Assembly: GCA_030737875.1 (NCBI GenBank)
Contig: CM060915.1
Span: 565,734,577-565,798,576, forward strand
Direction of reading: 5' to 3'
DNA length: 64,000 nt
Source: Allium sativum
Taxonomy: Eukaryota > Streptophyta > Magnoliopsida > Asparagales > Amaryllidaceae
A program made the translations under genes and the position numbers. The stretch's first letter is position 1. The number at the start of each line of letters is the position of its first letter. The notes under the pieces are model-generated. The model was not told where the DNA came from. It made no database searches and saw only the letters and a list, made by a program, of their open reading frames with translations. Positions 10,841 to 23,590 of this stretch are shown one piece after another.

Positions 10841-12097
10841 TGTTAACTAGCTGAATAGCTCGTTCAATCATTTTAACAAACATAACAAGTGCACTACATC
10901 AAACCCTTGTTCATACATGAGGATCCCAGTCGTCCAACATCCCTGCTCACTCGCATGCTCCTGGTCGCACACTGATGCATTAAAAGCTAGTCGGTCAGCC
11001 GTGTTGCCGGAGTAGGGTCAATCGCGAGATGCTCCAGCTGGTCGATCGCGAGATGCTCCAGTTGGTCGGTCGCGAGGTGTTCCAGGCTGGTCGGTCGCGA
11101 GATGCTCCAAGCTGGTCGGTCTAGATCATCAGCTTTGGGGTCGAGCGGAGAGCCTTCAGTACTGTGGTCGAGCAGAACGAGTCCTCAGGTCGAGTACCAT
11201 CTCCAACTCCAGCTTTATTTCCTGGTCGGTTTTGCACGTTCATCCCTGGTCGTTCTTGTATGGAAAGATCCCTGGTCACTCTCTTGTCTTCTGGTCGGGT
11301 AAGATCCATCAGCTCGGTTACGCAAGAGTGTTTCAGCTCGCTCGTACAAGGAGCAGGCTACAGCAAGTTGAGCAGGATGTTATAATAAATAAGCTAATGG
11401 CAATATTGTAATTAATGTACCCCATTTTGAATAGTGTCTGCCTTGCATCTTTCCTGGTCGGTCCATAATGCTGCAATCCTGGTCGGTCCGCGTTCTCCTT
11501 CCTGGTCGATCACAGACGTGCCAACCTAGCGCCAGCTCACCACCAACCAAGCGCCAACTATACACCTCAATTTACAAGTGTGCCACTACCCCTTATCTCC
11601 AACTATAGATACCCCCTTTCTCCACACTCAAAGGGGAGGGATTCCACTACCCCGAAGGGCTGCTAAAATCATTTCTCCAAGGCATTCTTAAGCTCCATCC
11701 ATGGCTTCCAAAGCCCCACTCATCTCCATCCATTAATTGATCACTTCCATTGAAAATTCACCATTAAGATCCATTCATACTCCATCTAATCAATACAAAT
11801 CTCCATTTATCCTCTCTAAAAAATTAGATCTACCATTGAAATGCTATGGAATCAAAGAGATCTACCTTTAAAGTGAAGTGTTGAGGACTTCTCATCCATT
11901 CCAATAAATATTGAAAGAGATCCAACCGTTCCATTGGCAAATTCAAGTGCGATTCATATCAAAGAGGCAAAAATGAGAGATTCATTGTAAAGTGAGAGAA
12001 ATTTGTATGGCCTTGTACTTGGTATCATGAAAGTGATAATGGAAGATGTTTGCATAGTGGATGTAGGTCACATTTGACCGAACCACTCTAAAAAACT
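10841..12097 (+). repeat. 3' LTR of the TR-GAG element, first part
   Basis: Begins TGTTAACTAG and matches 6016 onward almost base for base for 1257 bp. It is then cut by the chromovirus at 12098, with AAACT (12093-12097) as that insertion's target duplication. The remainder continues at 23303. Confidence 0.93.
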
Positions 12098-12373
12098 TGC
12101 AACAACCGGTATATTCAATAACCTGTTATAACATAAATCGAGGCAGAATTGAATCCTAAAATCTGAATCAAGGGAAACGGGCTATGCCATTGCGTTCGTC
12201 TCAGAAAAATACGCGAAATAGAGTCCGAGTTTTCGAAAATCGGAGTCCGTATGACCCGATTAAGGCCCAACGAAGTTTTCAGAAAATTTCTAAGTAAAAA
12301 CAGATTTCAAATTTAAACTTGAATTTGGAAAATTGGGCCAGTTGGGCCAGGTGGGAAAATTCCCGCCACAGTA

Positions 12374-12456
12374 CCCAAGTCGACAGTCCTGTCGACTTGG
12401 GAGTCGACTTGGTCTGACCAGGTCGACAGCCCTGTCGACTTGGCTGTCGACTTGGC
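12374..12456. repeat. GTCGAC palindrome array in the LTR promoter region
   Basis: Six GTCGAC hexamers lie in 83 bp, several nested in longer inverted repeats such as CCAAGTCGACAG with CTGTCGACTTGG. The array ends about 135 bp before the TATA box. Related arrays occur at 20563-20630 in the 3' LTR (one unit fewer) and in both LTRs of element C. Confidence 0.8.
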
Positions 12457-12925
12457 TCAGACGACAAGTCCTGCCTGGTGCACCATTTTGAGAATGTGTT
12501 GAGCTAGGGGGCCAGATTCGGTTTTGAGGGTTGAGATTGGAACTAGGGTTTAATCCTATGGACTAAAACACTTGCCTAATCTATAAATAAGACCCTAACC
12601 TACCCTAAATCATCATTAATCTATCCTACAACTAAACTATGGCAAAATCAATCCTCTCATGGCCTCCACTCTCTTCATTCAATTCCTAAATAAATTTCTA
12701 AGTGATTTTCTATGCATACAAGTGTTTTTAGACTTGTATGATCATCATTAGCTTGCATTCAAGTCAAGTTTCTCTATTGGCATCTTAAAGGAAGAGTTTT
12801 GATCAAGTTTGCTTGCATTTTTGGGGTTTAATTGGTTGCATAAGGGTTTTCTTACATTTGCTATACTCATTTGAGTCCGCATAAGCATTGTAAGCCCTAT
12901 TCCTTTCATACTTAAACTCTAAAGT

Positions 12926-13100
12926 TAAATGTATGTTATGCAAGTTGCCATATGTTATGCAAGTTTTGTTATGCAAGTATGATATGCAAGTTGTCATATG
13001 TTATGCAAGTTTTGTTATGCAAGTTTGATATGCAAGTTTTGTTATGCAAGTTTGATATGCAAGTTGTCATATGATATGCAAGTATGTTATGCAAGTTTGG
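12926..13100. repeat. TTATGCAAG tandem repeats in the LTR of element B
   Basis: Units of 14-20 bp (TATGTTATGCAAGTTTTG and GTATGATATGCAAGTTGTCA) repeat about eleven times just downstream of the probable transcript start. The array is shared with the 3' LTR at about 21105-21275. Confidence 0.75.
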
Positions 13101-15092
13101 GATGGTCATATGGTTCATGTTATCATGTTATGCAAGCTTACCTTGAGTATGTGAACATAAAGCTTCATGCTTTGTGCCAAAGGTTGCATCTTGGCAACAT
13201 GTAAGTTATCATATCACTTATGATAACTTGCATGTGAGGCTAAATGCGAACTTGTGGCCATTTCTACATGTCATTTAGCACCATGCATCATGAATATGCC
13301 AAGTTTGGTTTTATGCATGCTCTTGGGCCTAAATTTGTAATATGCAAGTGTATGAACACATGAACATCTCATATGCCACCATGTTAACCTTGTGGCTCCA
13401 ACATTTTTATGTCATGATTATGCCAAGTTCCCTCTTTCTATCCTTTATGCGCTATTGCGATATGTAAGCGATGGGATTGCGTTTGGGGTTGGGTAAACTT
13501 AAAAGACATAAAACATGAGCTTGGGAATTTACCTATTAAGTTAGGTCTACCCATTGGGAATTTACCTATTAAGTTAGGTCTACCCAATTGCTTGAAAATT
13601 TGTAACATGTTTTGGAAACATGATGGACATGACACTTAGAAAAGATAAGTGTGGCCAACTCGAGGTTGGGTTGAGTTTGTAGCGTAAACCTACCCAGAAC
13701 CGACCGGCTTAACTAGTTGCTACAAACAATAGGACCCAATGTGAGAAGTTGGTCATGTTGTACTTTGGACCCGAGGTTAGACCAAGTTGTGGTGTAAAGC
13801 TACCCGGACCCGCCCGGCTTAACTAGTAACCACAACAAAGTCTAATGTGAGAGGTTAAGGCGCATTAATTAATTAATGCCTCATGATTAGGGTTAAGTCA
13901 TGGACCATTTAATACTTAACCAATTTGGGCTTGGAAGATTAACCGGGGTTAAGTCATGAACTCATCGTTACACTTAACCAAGTTAATCCATGATTAGCGA
14001 GAGGGTTAAACCGTACTTAACCCATTAGAAAATCCTAGCAATGGGGGCCCACTCCAGCAGTAATCCCAAGTTTGTATCATCAGGACCCTAGGGACTAGGC
14101 TAGGGAGGGGGCACGATTACTGGGCTGGAAGTAAGCGACCAAAAGCGACGGCAGGGTGGTACGCCGGTGTAGTTCCGGGCGGATTCTGGTCGTGCACATA
14201 GTCCGTAGCCGGAGAAAACAAGCACGGGTACCAGTAGATCGAGACTGTGCACTCATGTTTATGGTGTCCAGGGGTTGACACCCTAGGGCTTGATACACCC
14301 GACGGGTGGACCCGGCACAGTTCGACTACATTCATGTTTGGGCCGTATTGACACCAACACGTGACGAGTTAGGCTTAGGAAGCCGATCGACTAGACCGTT
14401 TGGTGGGACCTCGTGGTAGGGTCACTTCAAGTTATTGGGCCAAAGCTTGGGCCAGGGGATCAATACTTGCGTATTCAAGTCATGTTAGTTTGCTAGTACA
14501 CCTGTGGTGCAAAACCTTAATCCTGATTATGCGATGACACCTTTATCTACCTTGATAGTTAATCATCATGTTGTTATCCTTATGTTCGTACCTGCTGCTC
14601 ATGTCAGTTAACTTTATCAGTTTACATTGATTGTAGTAGGGCTTACTCAGTCTTTTTGACTGACCTATTTTCTTTCGCCTATTTTCTTCCGTCCCCTCCC
14701 CCCCCCCCCGGATCTCAGGGAGGGAATACAGGAGCTTAGCTTGGATCTTAGCTGCTTTCCTTGGATAGCTCATGTATGCTTTGGACTTGAGCTCGCTATG
14801 GTTTTTCCACTTTGGGGATAGCTACTTTATTTTTTCGTTTTCAGTTTCAGATGATGTTATTTTATGTACTAGACTTGTTTATTTGGAAAATTGACATTAT
14901 GTTGTACCAGACTTGTTTTGAAATGGTTTAAAATCTTCCGCTGTTTTATCTATGTTATTTACTCTGTTTACATATATACATATGTTCTTGTTCTGCCTTG
15001 ATATTTCATTATGCATGTTTACCCGATTCAAACGCCCCTCCAAAGTCAGAGTGCTTGCGAGAGTCACCCTGGCGGAGGTGGGGTGTTACATT

Positions 15093-15104
15093 TGGTATCA
15101 GAGC
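15093..15104 (+). promoter_or_regulatory. Primer binding site, initiator-Met tRNA
   Basis: TGGTATCAGAGC, the standard complement of the initiator-Met tRNA 3' end, starts two bases after the 5' LTR. Confidence 0.95.
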
Positions 15105-15289
15105 ATATGGTTTACGAGAAGGAACAAAAAGGTTTTTAGAAAACCTTTGGAAAACTATTTTCAAAACCAAGTATAAAGTATTTTCCAAAGAAAAGTCTAG
15201 TTTATTTTAAAGGCTATTCCCCAAAAAGCCATTAGCAAAATCCCTTCGTTTTTCTCCATTCTGAATCTGTCTTTTTCTTTGTTTTCAGT

Positions 15290-18200
15290 ATGGCTGATAA
15301 CTTTGTTATCCCGGAGGGAGTGCACGTACCTGTTTGGTATAGGAGACTTTTGGAGGCTAGGACGACCGAAGCCGGCCCCGTAGATGTCCCTCCTCCTCCT
15401 CCTCCAGTGGTTAATATTCCTCCTCCTGTCGCTAATGTTCCTCCACCTCCTGTCGTTGAGGTTCCTCTTCCTCCTCCCCCTCAGCATCCTCAGGCTGACT
15501 TCGCAAAGACTTGCAAAGATTTCAAAGCAATGGGTGGCAAGAATTTTCAAGGCACTGAGAATTTTGTAGAGGCCAGAAATTGGTTGAAAGAGACCGAGGA
15601 TTTATTTGCTATCTTTGGGATAGACGATCAGAGAAAGCTCTTGTTGGCGGTTTGGCTTATGGAGGATGAAGCCGCTTATTGGTGGGAAGTCACCAATGGT
15701 ACTAGGCCTGTTGAGACTTGGGCCGATTTCAGGGCAAGGTTCAAGCTTAAGTTTCTATCTTCTGCTGAGGAGAATCTGCAAATGGAAAGGTTCATAACTT
15801 TGAAGCAAGGAGATATGTCTGTCAAAGAGTATGTGAATAAGTTCAATCAGTTAGCTCGTTTTGGCTTGGATATGGTGAATACTCCTCAGAAGAAGGCTCT
15901 CCGTTTTGCTAGAGGGTTGAATGAGCCGCTGCAGGGATTGGCTATGTCACATATTCCCCATGGGGCCACGTTTGAGAGCTTGGTTGATATGGCGTTACTT
16001 CAGGGAGATGTCAAGAAAAATGATGCTCAAGCCAAGAAGGCTGATTCTCAAGGAAAAGGAAATCAGGGTAATCCAAGTGGCCAAAGCAGTCAAGGCAATC
16101 AGAACAAGAACAAAGGTCAAGGCAATAAGGGGAACAACAACAAGGGCAAGAACAACAAGGAGAAGTGCCATTATTGCGGTTCAGTTGGGCATCTTATTAA
16201 AGATTGTAGAAAGAGGAAAAGGAAGAATGGTGAATGCTTTTTCTGCGGTAAGGCTGGACATTTCAGCAAGGATTGCCCGAAGAAACAGGGGCAAGGTCAG
16301 GGTCAGACTCAGCGTGCTGGACCTTCAGGAGGGCAAGTTCATGCTCTCACTGCCGCTCCAGTTCCCGATCGAGGTAGTATTTCTATTGAGAGCCTTGTAT
16401 ATATTTCTGATTTTCCAGTTCGTACCTTGTTTGATTCTGGTGCATCGCATAGCTTTATCTCATCTGAGCTTGTTGATAGTTTGCACCTTAGTACTAGCTT
16501 GGTAGAGGATCCCGTCTGTGTCTCAAATCCTATTGGGGGTTCCGCCCATTTGTCCATGATATGTGGGGATTTGAGGATCTCTATACTGAGTGTAGAGTTC
16601 TTGTGCAGTGCTTATGTTCTTGGTTTCAGGGGATACGGATTGATATTGGGCATGGATTGGCTGTCCAGATATGGAGCCATTCTTGATTGCGAGCATAGGG
16701 TTGTGAGGCTCGTGACTCGCCTCGGGAACACCCTAGAGATTTCTTGTGATCCGAGAGGTCCTGTCATGTTGTGCTATCTTGAATCACTCGACTCGTCAGT
16801 GGAGACTCTTCAGTCTGTGAGAGTGGTTCGAGATTATCCGGATGTTTTTGATGAAGTTAGGGGGTTGCCCCCTAAGCGAGAGATTGATTTCCGCATTTAT
16901 CCGGTGGATAATGCAAAGCCGGTTTCTTTGCCCGTTCGGCACATGGCTCCGCGTGAAAGGCGGGAGCTAAGCAAGCAAGTGAAAGAGTTGCTTGAAAAGA
17001 ACTTCATTAGACGAAGTATATCTGAGTGGGGAGCGCCTGTGGTATTTGCTACTAAGGCAGATGGTTCTCTCCGACTTTGTGTTGACTATCGAGAGTTAAA
17101 TAAGCTGGCAAAGAAGAACAGACACCCGTTACCGAGGATTGATGATCTCTTTGACCAGCTTGTCGGTGCTTCTGTTTTCTCTCAGCTTGATCTTGCTACT
17201 GGATTCCATCAGCTCAGGGTAGCTGAGGATAGTATAGACAAGACTGCGTTCAGGACTCCAGATGGATTCTTCGAATGGCTTGTCATGCCGTTCGGCTTGA
17301 CTAATGCACCCGCATATTTCGTGGACTTGATGAGTAGGGTGTTCAGGGAGTTCTTGAACAAGTTTGTCGTGGTCTTCGTAGATGATATTCTGATCTTCTC
17401 TAAGGATGAGGAAGAGCATGCGAGGCATCTCGTAGAGGTGATGGATACGCTTAGAGCGCATCAGTTGAAGGCCAAGTTCTCCAAATGTCATTTTTGGAGA
17501 AGGGAAGTTAGATTCCTTGGGCATATAGTATCCAAGCAAGGCTTAGCGGTGGATCCCGCTAAGGTGGTTGCAGTTCAGGATTGGAAGACTCCAAGGAATG
17601 CAACCGAAGTGAGAAGTTTTCTAGGTCTTGCGGGTTTTTACCGGAAGTTCATCAAGGACTTCGCGAAGATTTCCGCTCCTCTTACTAAATTGACGAAGAA
17701 GAATTTAGTTTTTTCTTGGAGCATAGAATGCGAGCTTGCTTTTCAAAAGCTCAAGAGAGCTCTTACATCAGCACCTGTTCTAGCTTTTCCTGATGGAGGG
17801 AAGTTATTTACAGTATACACCGATGCATGTGGCATGGGTTTGGGAGCAGTTCTGATGCAAGAAGGAAGGGTGATATGCTTTGGCGGTAGACAACTCAAGG
17901 TGCATGAGAAGAATTATCCCACTCATGACTTAGAGTTGGCAGCAATAGTATATGCACTCAAGGCTTGGCGCCATTATCTTCTGGGAGAAAGATTTGAGCT
18001 TTATACCGATCACAAGTCATTAAAGTATCTCTTTTCTCAGAAGGATCTGAATCTGAGGCAACAAAGATGGATGGAATTCTTGGCGTCCTATGATTTTGAG
18101 ATAGCTTATACCCCTGGCAAGGGGAATGTGGTAGCAGATGCATTGAGTAGAAGAAGGTTGACTCTGAGTCCTTTATTCGTAGAGATGAAGAATTTAGAGT

Positions 18201-19750
18201 ATGTGGCAACCTTTGATTTCTCTTTAGCGATTGAGTCGATGACCGGTTCTTTAGCATCTATGGAACTCAGGCCTACCCTTCTTGATCAAGTTGGGGCTTC
18301 GCAGGGAGAAGACCCTCAGATAGTTGAGATTATGGATAAGCTGATTCGAGGAGAGGCGTCTAGTCATCTCGCTCGATATTCTATTGATGACAAGGGTTGG
18401 CTGAGGAGAGACGGAAGGTTATGTGTTCCAAGGGTGGAAGATTTAGTAAGAAAAGTTCTTGAGGAAGCGCATCGCTCTAAGTTGACTATACATCCAGGCG
18501 GAGATAAGATGTATAAAGATATGAAGCGCATTTTCGTTTGGCCTGGGATGAAGAAGGATGTGGCAGAATTTGTCTCTAGATGTATCACTTGCCGGCAAGT
18601 TAAGGCCGAGTCGAAGAAGCCCGGTGGGCTATTGCATCCTCTAGACGTTCCACTTTGGAAGTGGGAGAGTATTTCCATGGATTTTATCGATGGGCTACCA
18701 AGGTCGAGAAAAGGGAATGCGAGCATTTGGGTTATTGTGGATAGACTTACGAAGAGTGCTCATTTCATTCCGGTGAAGAGCAAGAGGACCGCATCCTGGC
18801 TAGCGTCTGTATATTTTCGTGAGATTGTGAGACTTCATGGAGTCCCTTCTAGTATTGTCAGTGACCGTGACCCAATCTTTACAAGTCAATTCTGGAATAG
18901 CTTGCAAGAAGCCATGGGCACGAGGTTGAATCTAAGTACTGCTTATCACCCACAGACGGACGGCCAAACCGAAAGTGTGAATAGAGTACTCGAGGATCTG
19001 TTGAGGCTTTGTATTCTGGACTTTGGTGGTACTTGGGAAGACCATCTTCCTCTTATTGAGTTTGCATATAATAACAGTTATCAAGCAAGCATAGGGATGG
19101 CACCATTTGAAGCTTTATATGGGAGGCCGAGCAAGTCGCCTACATGTTGGTGGGAGACTACAGATAAGCTTATACTTGGGCCTGATATGATCAGAGATAC
19201 ATCCGAGAAGATCGAGTTGATTCAGAGACGGATGAAAGCGGCCCAAGACCGACAGAAATCCTATGCTGATAAGCGAAGAACTGATTTGGAGTTTGATGTT
19301 GGGGATATGGTTTTCGTGAAGGTTTCTCCTTTGCGGAATGTGGTCCGATTTGGAGCCGTTGGGAAGTTAGCACCGAGATTTGTTGGACCATTCCCTATTA
19401 TAGAGAGGATCGGGCAGATGGCTCATAGAGTAAAGTTGCCCGAGAAGCTTTCCGGAGTACACGATGTTTTTCATGTCTCGCATCTCCGGAAGTGTTTGCA
19501 TGAATCAGCAGAGGTTGTTGAGCCGAGTGTTCTGGAAGATGTGGAAGTGGAGAAAGAAGCTACCTTGAGGAGAGCTCCGATTCGTATCTTGGGGACGGAG
19601 ACCAAGAAGCTAAGGAATCGAGAGGTCAAGTTGGTGAAGGTTCAATGGGGTGAAGCCGAAGAAGACGCAACTTGGGAAACCGAGGAGAAGATGCGTGGGC
19701 TTTATCCATTCCTTTTTGAGGGTACACTCTCAATCTCTTTTCCTTGTTAG
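15290..19750 (+). CDS. Gag-pol polyprotein of chromovirus B, intact
   Basis: One 1486-codon frame. In order: a proline-rich N-terminus (residues about 35-68), Retrotrans_gag (about 110-215), two CCHC zinc knuckles (from about 293 and 316), an aspartic protease with DSGASH (Asp 382), reverse transcriptase with FVDD (Asp 698-699), RNase H (Asp 845 in [10 protein letters not shown]), an integrase with an HHCC zinc region (about 1060-1110) and Asp 1131, Asp 1192, Glu 1228 (35 residues between the last two), and a chromodomain-like end (about 1433-1477, KLVKVQWG...ATWET). Gag packages RNA, pol copies it into DNA and integrates it. The chromodomain is thought to steer integration to marked chromatin. 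All catalytic residues I checked are present and no stop interrupts, so the element may be competent. Confidence 0.96.
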   Translation: MADNFVIPEGVHVPVWYRRLLEARTTEAGPVDVPPPPPPVVNIPPPVANVPPPPVVEVPLPPPPQHPQADFAKTCKDFKAMGGKNFQGTENFVEARNWLKETEDLFAIFGIDDQRKLLLAVWLMEDEAAYWWEVTNGTRPVETWADFRARFKLKFLSSAEENLQMERFITLKQGDMSVKEYVNKFNQLARFGLDMVNTPQKKALRFARGLNEPLQGLAMSHIPHGATFESLVDMALLQGDVKKNDAQAKKADSQGKGNQGNPSGQSSQGNQNKNKGQGNKGNNNKGKNNKEKCHYCGSVGHLIKDCRKRKRKNGECFFCGKAGHFSKDCPKKQGQGQGQTQRAGPSGGQVHALTAAPVPDRGSISIESLVYISDFPVRTLFDSGASHSFISSELVDSLHLSTSLVEDPVCVSNPIGGSAHLSMICGDLRISILSVEFLCSAYVLGFRGYGLILGMDWLSRYGAILDCEHRVVRLVTRLGNTLEISCDPRGPVMLCYLESLDSSVETLQSVRVVRDYPDVFDEVRGLPPKREIDFRIYPVDNAKPVSLPVRHMAPRERRELSKQVKELLEKNFIRRSISEWGAPVVFATKADGSLRLCVDYRELNKLAKKNRHPLPRIDDLFDQLVGASVFSQLDLATGFHQLRVAEDSIDKTAFRTPDGFFEWLVMPFGLTNAPAYFVDLMSRVFREFLNKFVVVFVDDILIFSKDEEEHARHLVEVMDTLRAHQLKAKFSKCHFWRREVRFLGHIVSKQGLAVDPAKVVAVQDWKTPRNATEVRSFLGLAGFYRKFIKDFAKISAPLTKLTKKNLVFSWSIECELAFQKLKRALTSAPVLAFPDGGKLFTVYTDACGMGLGAVLMQEGRVICFGGRQLKVHEKNYPTHDLELAAIVYALKAWRHYLLGERFELYTDHKSLKYLFSQKDLNLRQQRWMEFLASYDFEIAYTPGKGNVVADALSRRRLTLSPLFVEMKNLEYVATFDFSLAIESMTGSLASMELRPTLLDQVGASQGEDPQIVEIMDKLIRGEASSHLARYSIDDKGWLRRDGRLCVPRVEDLVRKVLEEAHRSKLTIHPGGDKMYKDMKRIFVWPGMKKDVAEFVSRCITCRQVKAESKKPGGLLHPLDVPLWKWESISMDFIDGLPRSRKGNASIWVIVDRLTKSAHFIPVKSKRTASWLASVYFREIVRLHGVPSSIVSDRDPIFTSQFWNSLQEAMGTRLNLSTAYHPQTDGQTESVNRVLEDLLRLCILDFGGTWEDHLPLIEFAYNNSYQASIGMAPFEALYGRPSKSPTCWWETTDKLILGPDMIRDTSEKIELIQRRMKAAQDRQKSYADKRRTDLEFDVGDMVFVKVSPLRNVVRFGAVGKLAPRFVGPFPIIERIGQMAHRVKLPEKLSGVHDVFHVSHLRKCLHESAEVVEPSVLEDVEVEKEATLRRAPIRILGTETKKLRNREVKLVKVQWGEAEEDATWETEEKMRGLYPFLFEGTLSISFPC

Positions 19751-20283
19751 CATATCTTTCTCTTTGCTATCCATATTTATCTAGTTTATCGTGTTAATCT
19801 TGTCATGAGAACCTTAGGTGGAAACCCTTTGGATGAAACATGTGTTTGAAACATGTTATGCTTGATGGTTGCAAGTGGTTGCAAGTGGTTACTCATGGAT
19901 GCATTATACACGTTAGGCACTAGATCGGCTCACACACTCCTCATATTGCATATGCATGAGTGTTTATGCTTATTCATGGATGGAAATTTTTGTGTTATCA
20001 CATGAATGTTGCATATGGATGTATGTTATGTGCACACATATAGATGTTATACATTTTGTTAGGAATTGCATACATATGGATTCATTTCACTAACATAATC
20101 TGCATTGATGATATTTGCATTAGATAAGTACATATACACACACCTTTGCATATGTTCATACAACATTTAGAATCTTGTAAGGACAATGATTGCTCGTGGA
20201 TGATGTTTTGAGTAGATGGATGGTAGGATACGTTCTTCCTAACTTGAAGATTTCGGGGACGAAATCCTTTAAGGAGGGGAGAA
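19751..20283 (+). other. 3' untranslated region and polypurine tract of element B
   Basis: AT-rich sequence with short direct repeats (GGTTGCAAGT twice near 19867) and no coding frame. AAGGAGGGGAGAA (20271-20283) abuts the 3' LTR and is the polypurine tract. Confidence 0.8.
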
Positions 20284-23200
20284 TGTAACAACCCGTATAT
20301 TCAATAACCTGTTATAACATAAATCGAGGCAGAATTAAATCCTAAAATCTGAATCAAGGGAAACGGGCTATGCCATTGCATTCGTCTCAGAAAAATACGC
20401 GAAATAGAATCCGAGTTTTCGAAAATCGGAGTCCGTATGACCCGATTAAGGCCCAACGAAGTTTTCAGAAAATTTCTAAGTAAAAACAGATTTCAAATTT
20501 AAACTTGAATTTGGAAAATTGGGCCAGTTGGGCCAGGCGGGAAAATTCCCGCCACAGTACCCAAGTCGACAGCCCTGTCGACTTGGGAGTCGACTTGGTC
20601 TGACCAGGTCGACAGCCCTGTCGACTTGGCTCAGACGACAAGTCCTGCCTGGTGCACCATTTTGAGAATGTGTTGAGCTAGGGGGCCAGATTCGGTTTTG
20701 AGGGTTGAGATTGGAACTAGGGTTTAATCCTATGGCCTAAAACACTTGCCTAATCTGTAAATAAGACCCTAACCTACCCTAAATCATCATTAATCTATCC
20801 TACAACTAAACTATGGCAAAATCAATCCTCTCATGGCCTCCACTCTCTTCATTCAATTCCTAAATAAATTTCTATGTGATTTTCTATGCATACAAGTGTT
20901 TTTAGACTTGTATGATCATCATTAGCTTGCATTCAAGTCAAGTTTCTCTATTGGCATCTTAAAGGAAGAGTTTTGATCAAGTTTGCTTGCATTTTTGGGG
21001 TTTAATTGGTTGCATAAGGGTTTTCTTACATTTGCTATACTCATTTGAGTCCGCATAAGCATTGTAAGCCCTATTCCTTTCATACTTAAACTCTAAAGTT
21101 AAATGTATGATATGCAAGTTGTCATATGTTATGCAAGTTTTGTTATGCAAGTATGATATGCAAGTTGTCATATGTTATGCAAGTTTTGTTATGCAAGTTT
21201 GATATGCAAGTTTTGTTATGCAAGTTTGATATGCAAGTTGTCATATGATATGCAAGTATGTTATGCAAGTTTGGGATGGTCATATGGTTCATGTTATCAT
21301 GTTATGCAAGCTTACCTTGAGTATGTGAACATAAAGCTTCATGCTTTGTGCCAAAGGTTGCATCTTGGCAACATGTAAGTTATCATATCACTTATGATAA
21401 CTTGCATGTGAGGCTAAATGCGAACTTGTGGCCATTTCTACATGTCATTTAGCACCATGCATCATGAATATGCCAAGTTTGGTTTTATGCATGCTCTTGG
21501 GCCTAAAATTTGTAATATGCAAGTGTATGAACACATGAACATCTCATATGCCACCATGTTAACCTTGTGGCTCCAACATTTTTATGTCATGATTATGCCA
21601 AGTTCCCTCTTTCTATCCTTTATGCGCTATTGCGATATGTAAGCGATGGGATTGCGTTTGGGGTTGGGTAAACTTAAAAGACATAAAACATGAGCTTGGG
21701 AATTTACCTATTAAGTTAGGTCTACCCATTGGGAATTTACCTATTAAGTTAGGTCTACCCAATTGCTTGAAAATTTGTAACATGTTTTGGAAACATAATG
21801 GACATGACACTTAGAAAAGATAAGTGTGGCCAACTCGAGGTTGGGTTGAGTTTGTAGCGTAAACCTACCCGGAACCGACCGGCTTAACTAGTTGCTACAA
21901 ACAATAGGACCCAATGTGAGAAGTTGGTCATGTTGTACCTTGGACCCGAGGTTAGACCAAGTTGTAGTGTAAAGCTACCCGGACCCGCCCGGCTTAACTA
22001 GTAACCACAACAAAGTCTAATGTGAGAGGTTAAGGCGCATTAATTAATTAATGCCTCATGATTAGGGTTAAGTCATGGACCATTTAATACTTAACCAATT
22101 TTGGCTTGGAAGATTAACCGGGGTTAAGTCGTGAACTCATCGTTACACTTAACCAAGTTAATCCATGATTAGCGAGAGGGTTAAACCGTACTTAACCCAT
22201 TAGAAAATCCTAGCAATGGGGGCCCACTCCAGTAGTAATCCCAAGTTTGTATCATCAGGACCCTAGGGACTAGGCTAGGGAGGGGGCACGATTACTGGGC
22301 TGGAGGTAAGCGACCAAAAGCGACGGTAGGGTGGTACACCGGTGTAGTTCCGGGCGGATTCTGGTCATGTTCATAGTCCGTAGCCGGAGAAAACAAGCAC
22401 GGGTACCAGTAGATCGAGACTGTGCACTCATGTTTATGGTGTCCAGGGGTTGACACCCTAGGGCTTGATACACCCGACGGGTGGACCCGACACAGTTCGA
22501 CTACATTCATGTTTGGGCCGTATTGACACCAACACGTGACGAGTTAGGCTTAGGAAGCCGATCGACTAGACCGTTTGGTGGGACCTCGTGGTAGGGTCAC
22601 TTCATGTTATTGGACCTCGTATGAGGGTCACTTCAAGTTATTGGGCCAAAGCTTGGGCCAGGGGATCAATACTTGCGTATTCAAGTCATGTTAGTTTGCT
22701 AGTACACCTGTGGTGCAAAACCTTAATCCTGATTATGCGATGACACCTTTATCTACCTTGATAGTTAATCATCATGTTGTTATCCTTATGTTCATACCTG
22801 CTGCTCATGTCAGTTAACTTTATCAGTTTACATTGATTGTAGTAGGGCTTACTCAGTCTTTTTGACTGACCTATTTTCTTTCGCCTCTTTTCTTCCGTTT
22901 CCCCCCTCCCCCCCCAGGTTCTCAGGGAGGGAATACAGGAGCTTAGCTTGGATCTTAGCTGCTTTCCTTGGATAGCTCATGTATGCTTTGGACTTGAGCT
23001 CGCTATGGTTTTTCCGCTTTGGGGATAACTACTTTATGTTTTCCTTTTCAGTTTCAGATGATGTTATTTTATGTACTAGACTTGTTTATTTGGAAAATTG
23101 ACATTATGTTGTACCAGACTTGTTTTGAAATGGTTTAAAATCTTCCGCTGTTTTATCTATGTTATTTACTCTGTTTACATATATACATATGTTCTTGTTC

Positions 23201-23297
23201 TGCTTTGATATGTCATTATGCATGTTTACCTGATTCAAACGCCCCTCCAAAGTCAGAGTGCTTGCGAGAGTCACCCTGGCGGAGGTGGGGTGTTACA
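20284..23297 (+). repeat. 3' LTR of chromovirus B
   Basis: Runs from TGTAACAACCCG to GGGGTGTTACA. It differs from the 5' LTR by point changes, one GTCGAC unit fewer, a TATA-position change (CTGTAAATAA against CTATAAATAA) and a roughly 30-bp tandem duplication at about 22600-22640. The C-run is at 22901-22915. Confidence 0.93.
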
Positions 23298-23302
23298 AAA
23301 CT

Positions 23303-23477
23303 TTTGTTCTCTTTTATTGCTTTGTTTTTGCGAATTGCGGTCTCACGTTTCTTCATACATGCTTTCATAGTTTCTTGCCCTTAATTTGGTGACGTGCTTT
23401 CTTAGCACTTTACATCTGAACTGCGACGCGCTCTTAAGGCATCGTATTTGGTGTTTTATCATTTTGTGATTAAAACA
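23303..23477 (+). repeat. 3' LTR of the TR-GAG element, last part
   Basis: Continues the LTR interrupted at 12097. It matches 7273-7447 and ends just before the target duplication CAAGT (23478-23482). The two parts sum to 1432 bp, the length of the 5' LTR. Confidence 0.92.
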
Positions 23478-23590
23478 CAAGTACTCATGTTATCTAATAC
23501 CATGTTTTTACATATAGGTCGTTCATGTTATGTTATGTTACATCATGTTATGTCATGTTATGTTTTGTTATGTTTTTGTTTGTAACAGGT

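Larger units (their letters stand above)
12098..15090 (+). repeat. 5' LTR of chromovirus B
   Basis: Runs from TGCAACAACC to GGGGTGTTACA. Notable contents: a GTCGAC palindrome array (12374-12456), a TATA box CTATAAATAA (12591-12600), TTATGCAAG-type tandem repeats (about 12926-13100), GGTTAAGT/ACTTAACC inverted repeats (about 13870-14030) and a C-run (14693-14709). Confidence 0.93.
12098..23297 (+). mobile_element. Tekay-like Ty3/gypsy chromovirus (element B), full length
   Basis: LTRs of 2993 and 3014 bp bound a single gag-pol frame with a C-terminal chromodomain. The primer site matches initiator-Met tRNA. The direct repeat AAACT flanks it at 12093-12097 and 23298-23302. Long LTRs, initiator-Met primer and chromodomain together fit the Tekay (Del) clade. 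The LTRs look highly similar, with scattered transitions (for example TGCAACAACCGG at the 5' end against TGTAACAACCCG at the 3' end), so this is the youngest layer of the left nest. Confidence 0.95.
6016..23477 (+). mobile_element. Gag-only LTR retrotransposon (TR-GAG type), nested in CACTA-1
   Basis: Two LTRs of exactly 1432 bp each (the second interrupted), a primer-binding-like site at 7451, one gag gene, no protease, reverse transcriptase or integrase, and a polypurine tract before the 3' LTR. The direct repeat CAAGT flanks it at 6011-6015 and 23478-23482. Without the nested chromovirus the element is about 6.26 kb. This is the layout described for plant terminal-repeat retrotransposons with GAG domain. 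It needs enzymes from a partner element to move. The two LTRs differ at few positions by eye, so insertion was fairly recent. Confidence 0.9.

Noticed and set aside
12803..13204. Open frames made of CYASLICKF-type repeats in the chromovirus LTR
   Set aside because: They translate the TTATGCAAG tandem repeats. The same frames recur in the 3' LTR. No protein is indicated.
17129..17539. Long minus-strand open frame opposite reverse transcriptase of element B
   Set aside because: It is the antisense shadow of a well-defined pol domain, with no homology or signals of its own. The same holds for the minus frames at 18364-18726 and 15197-15550.
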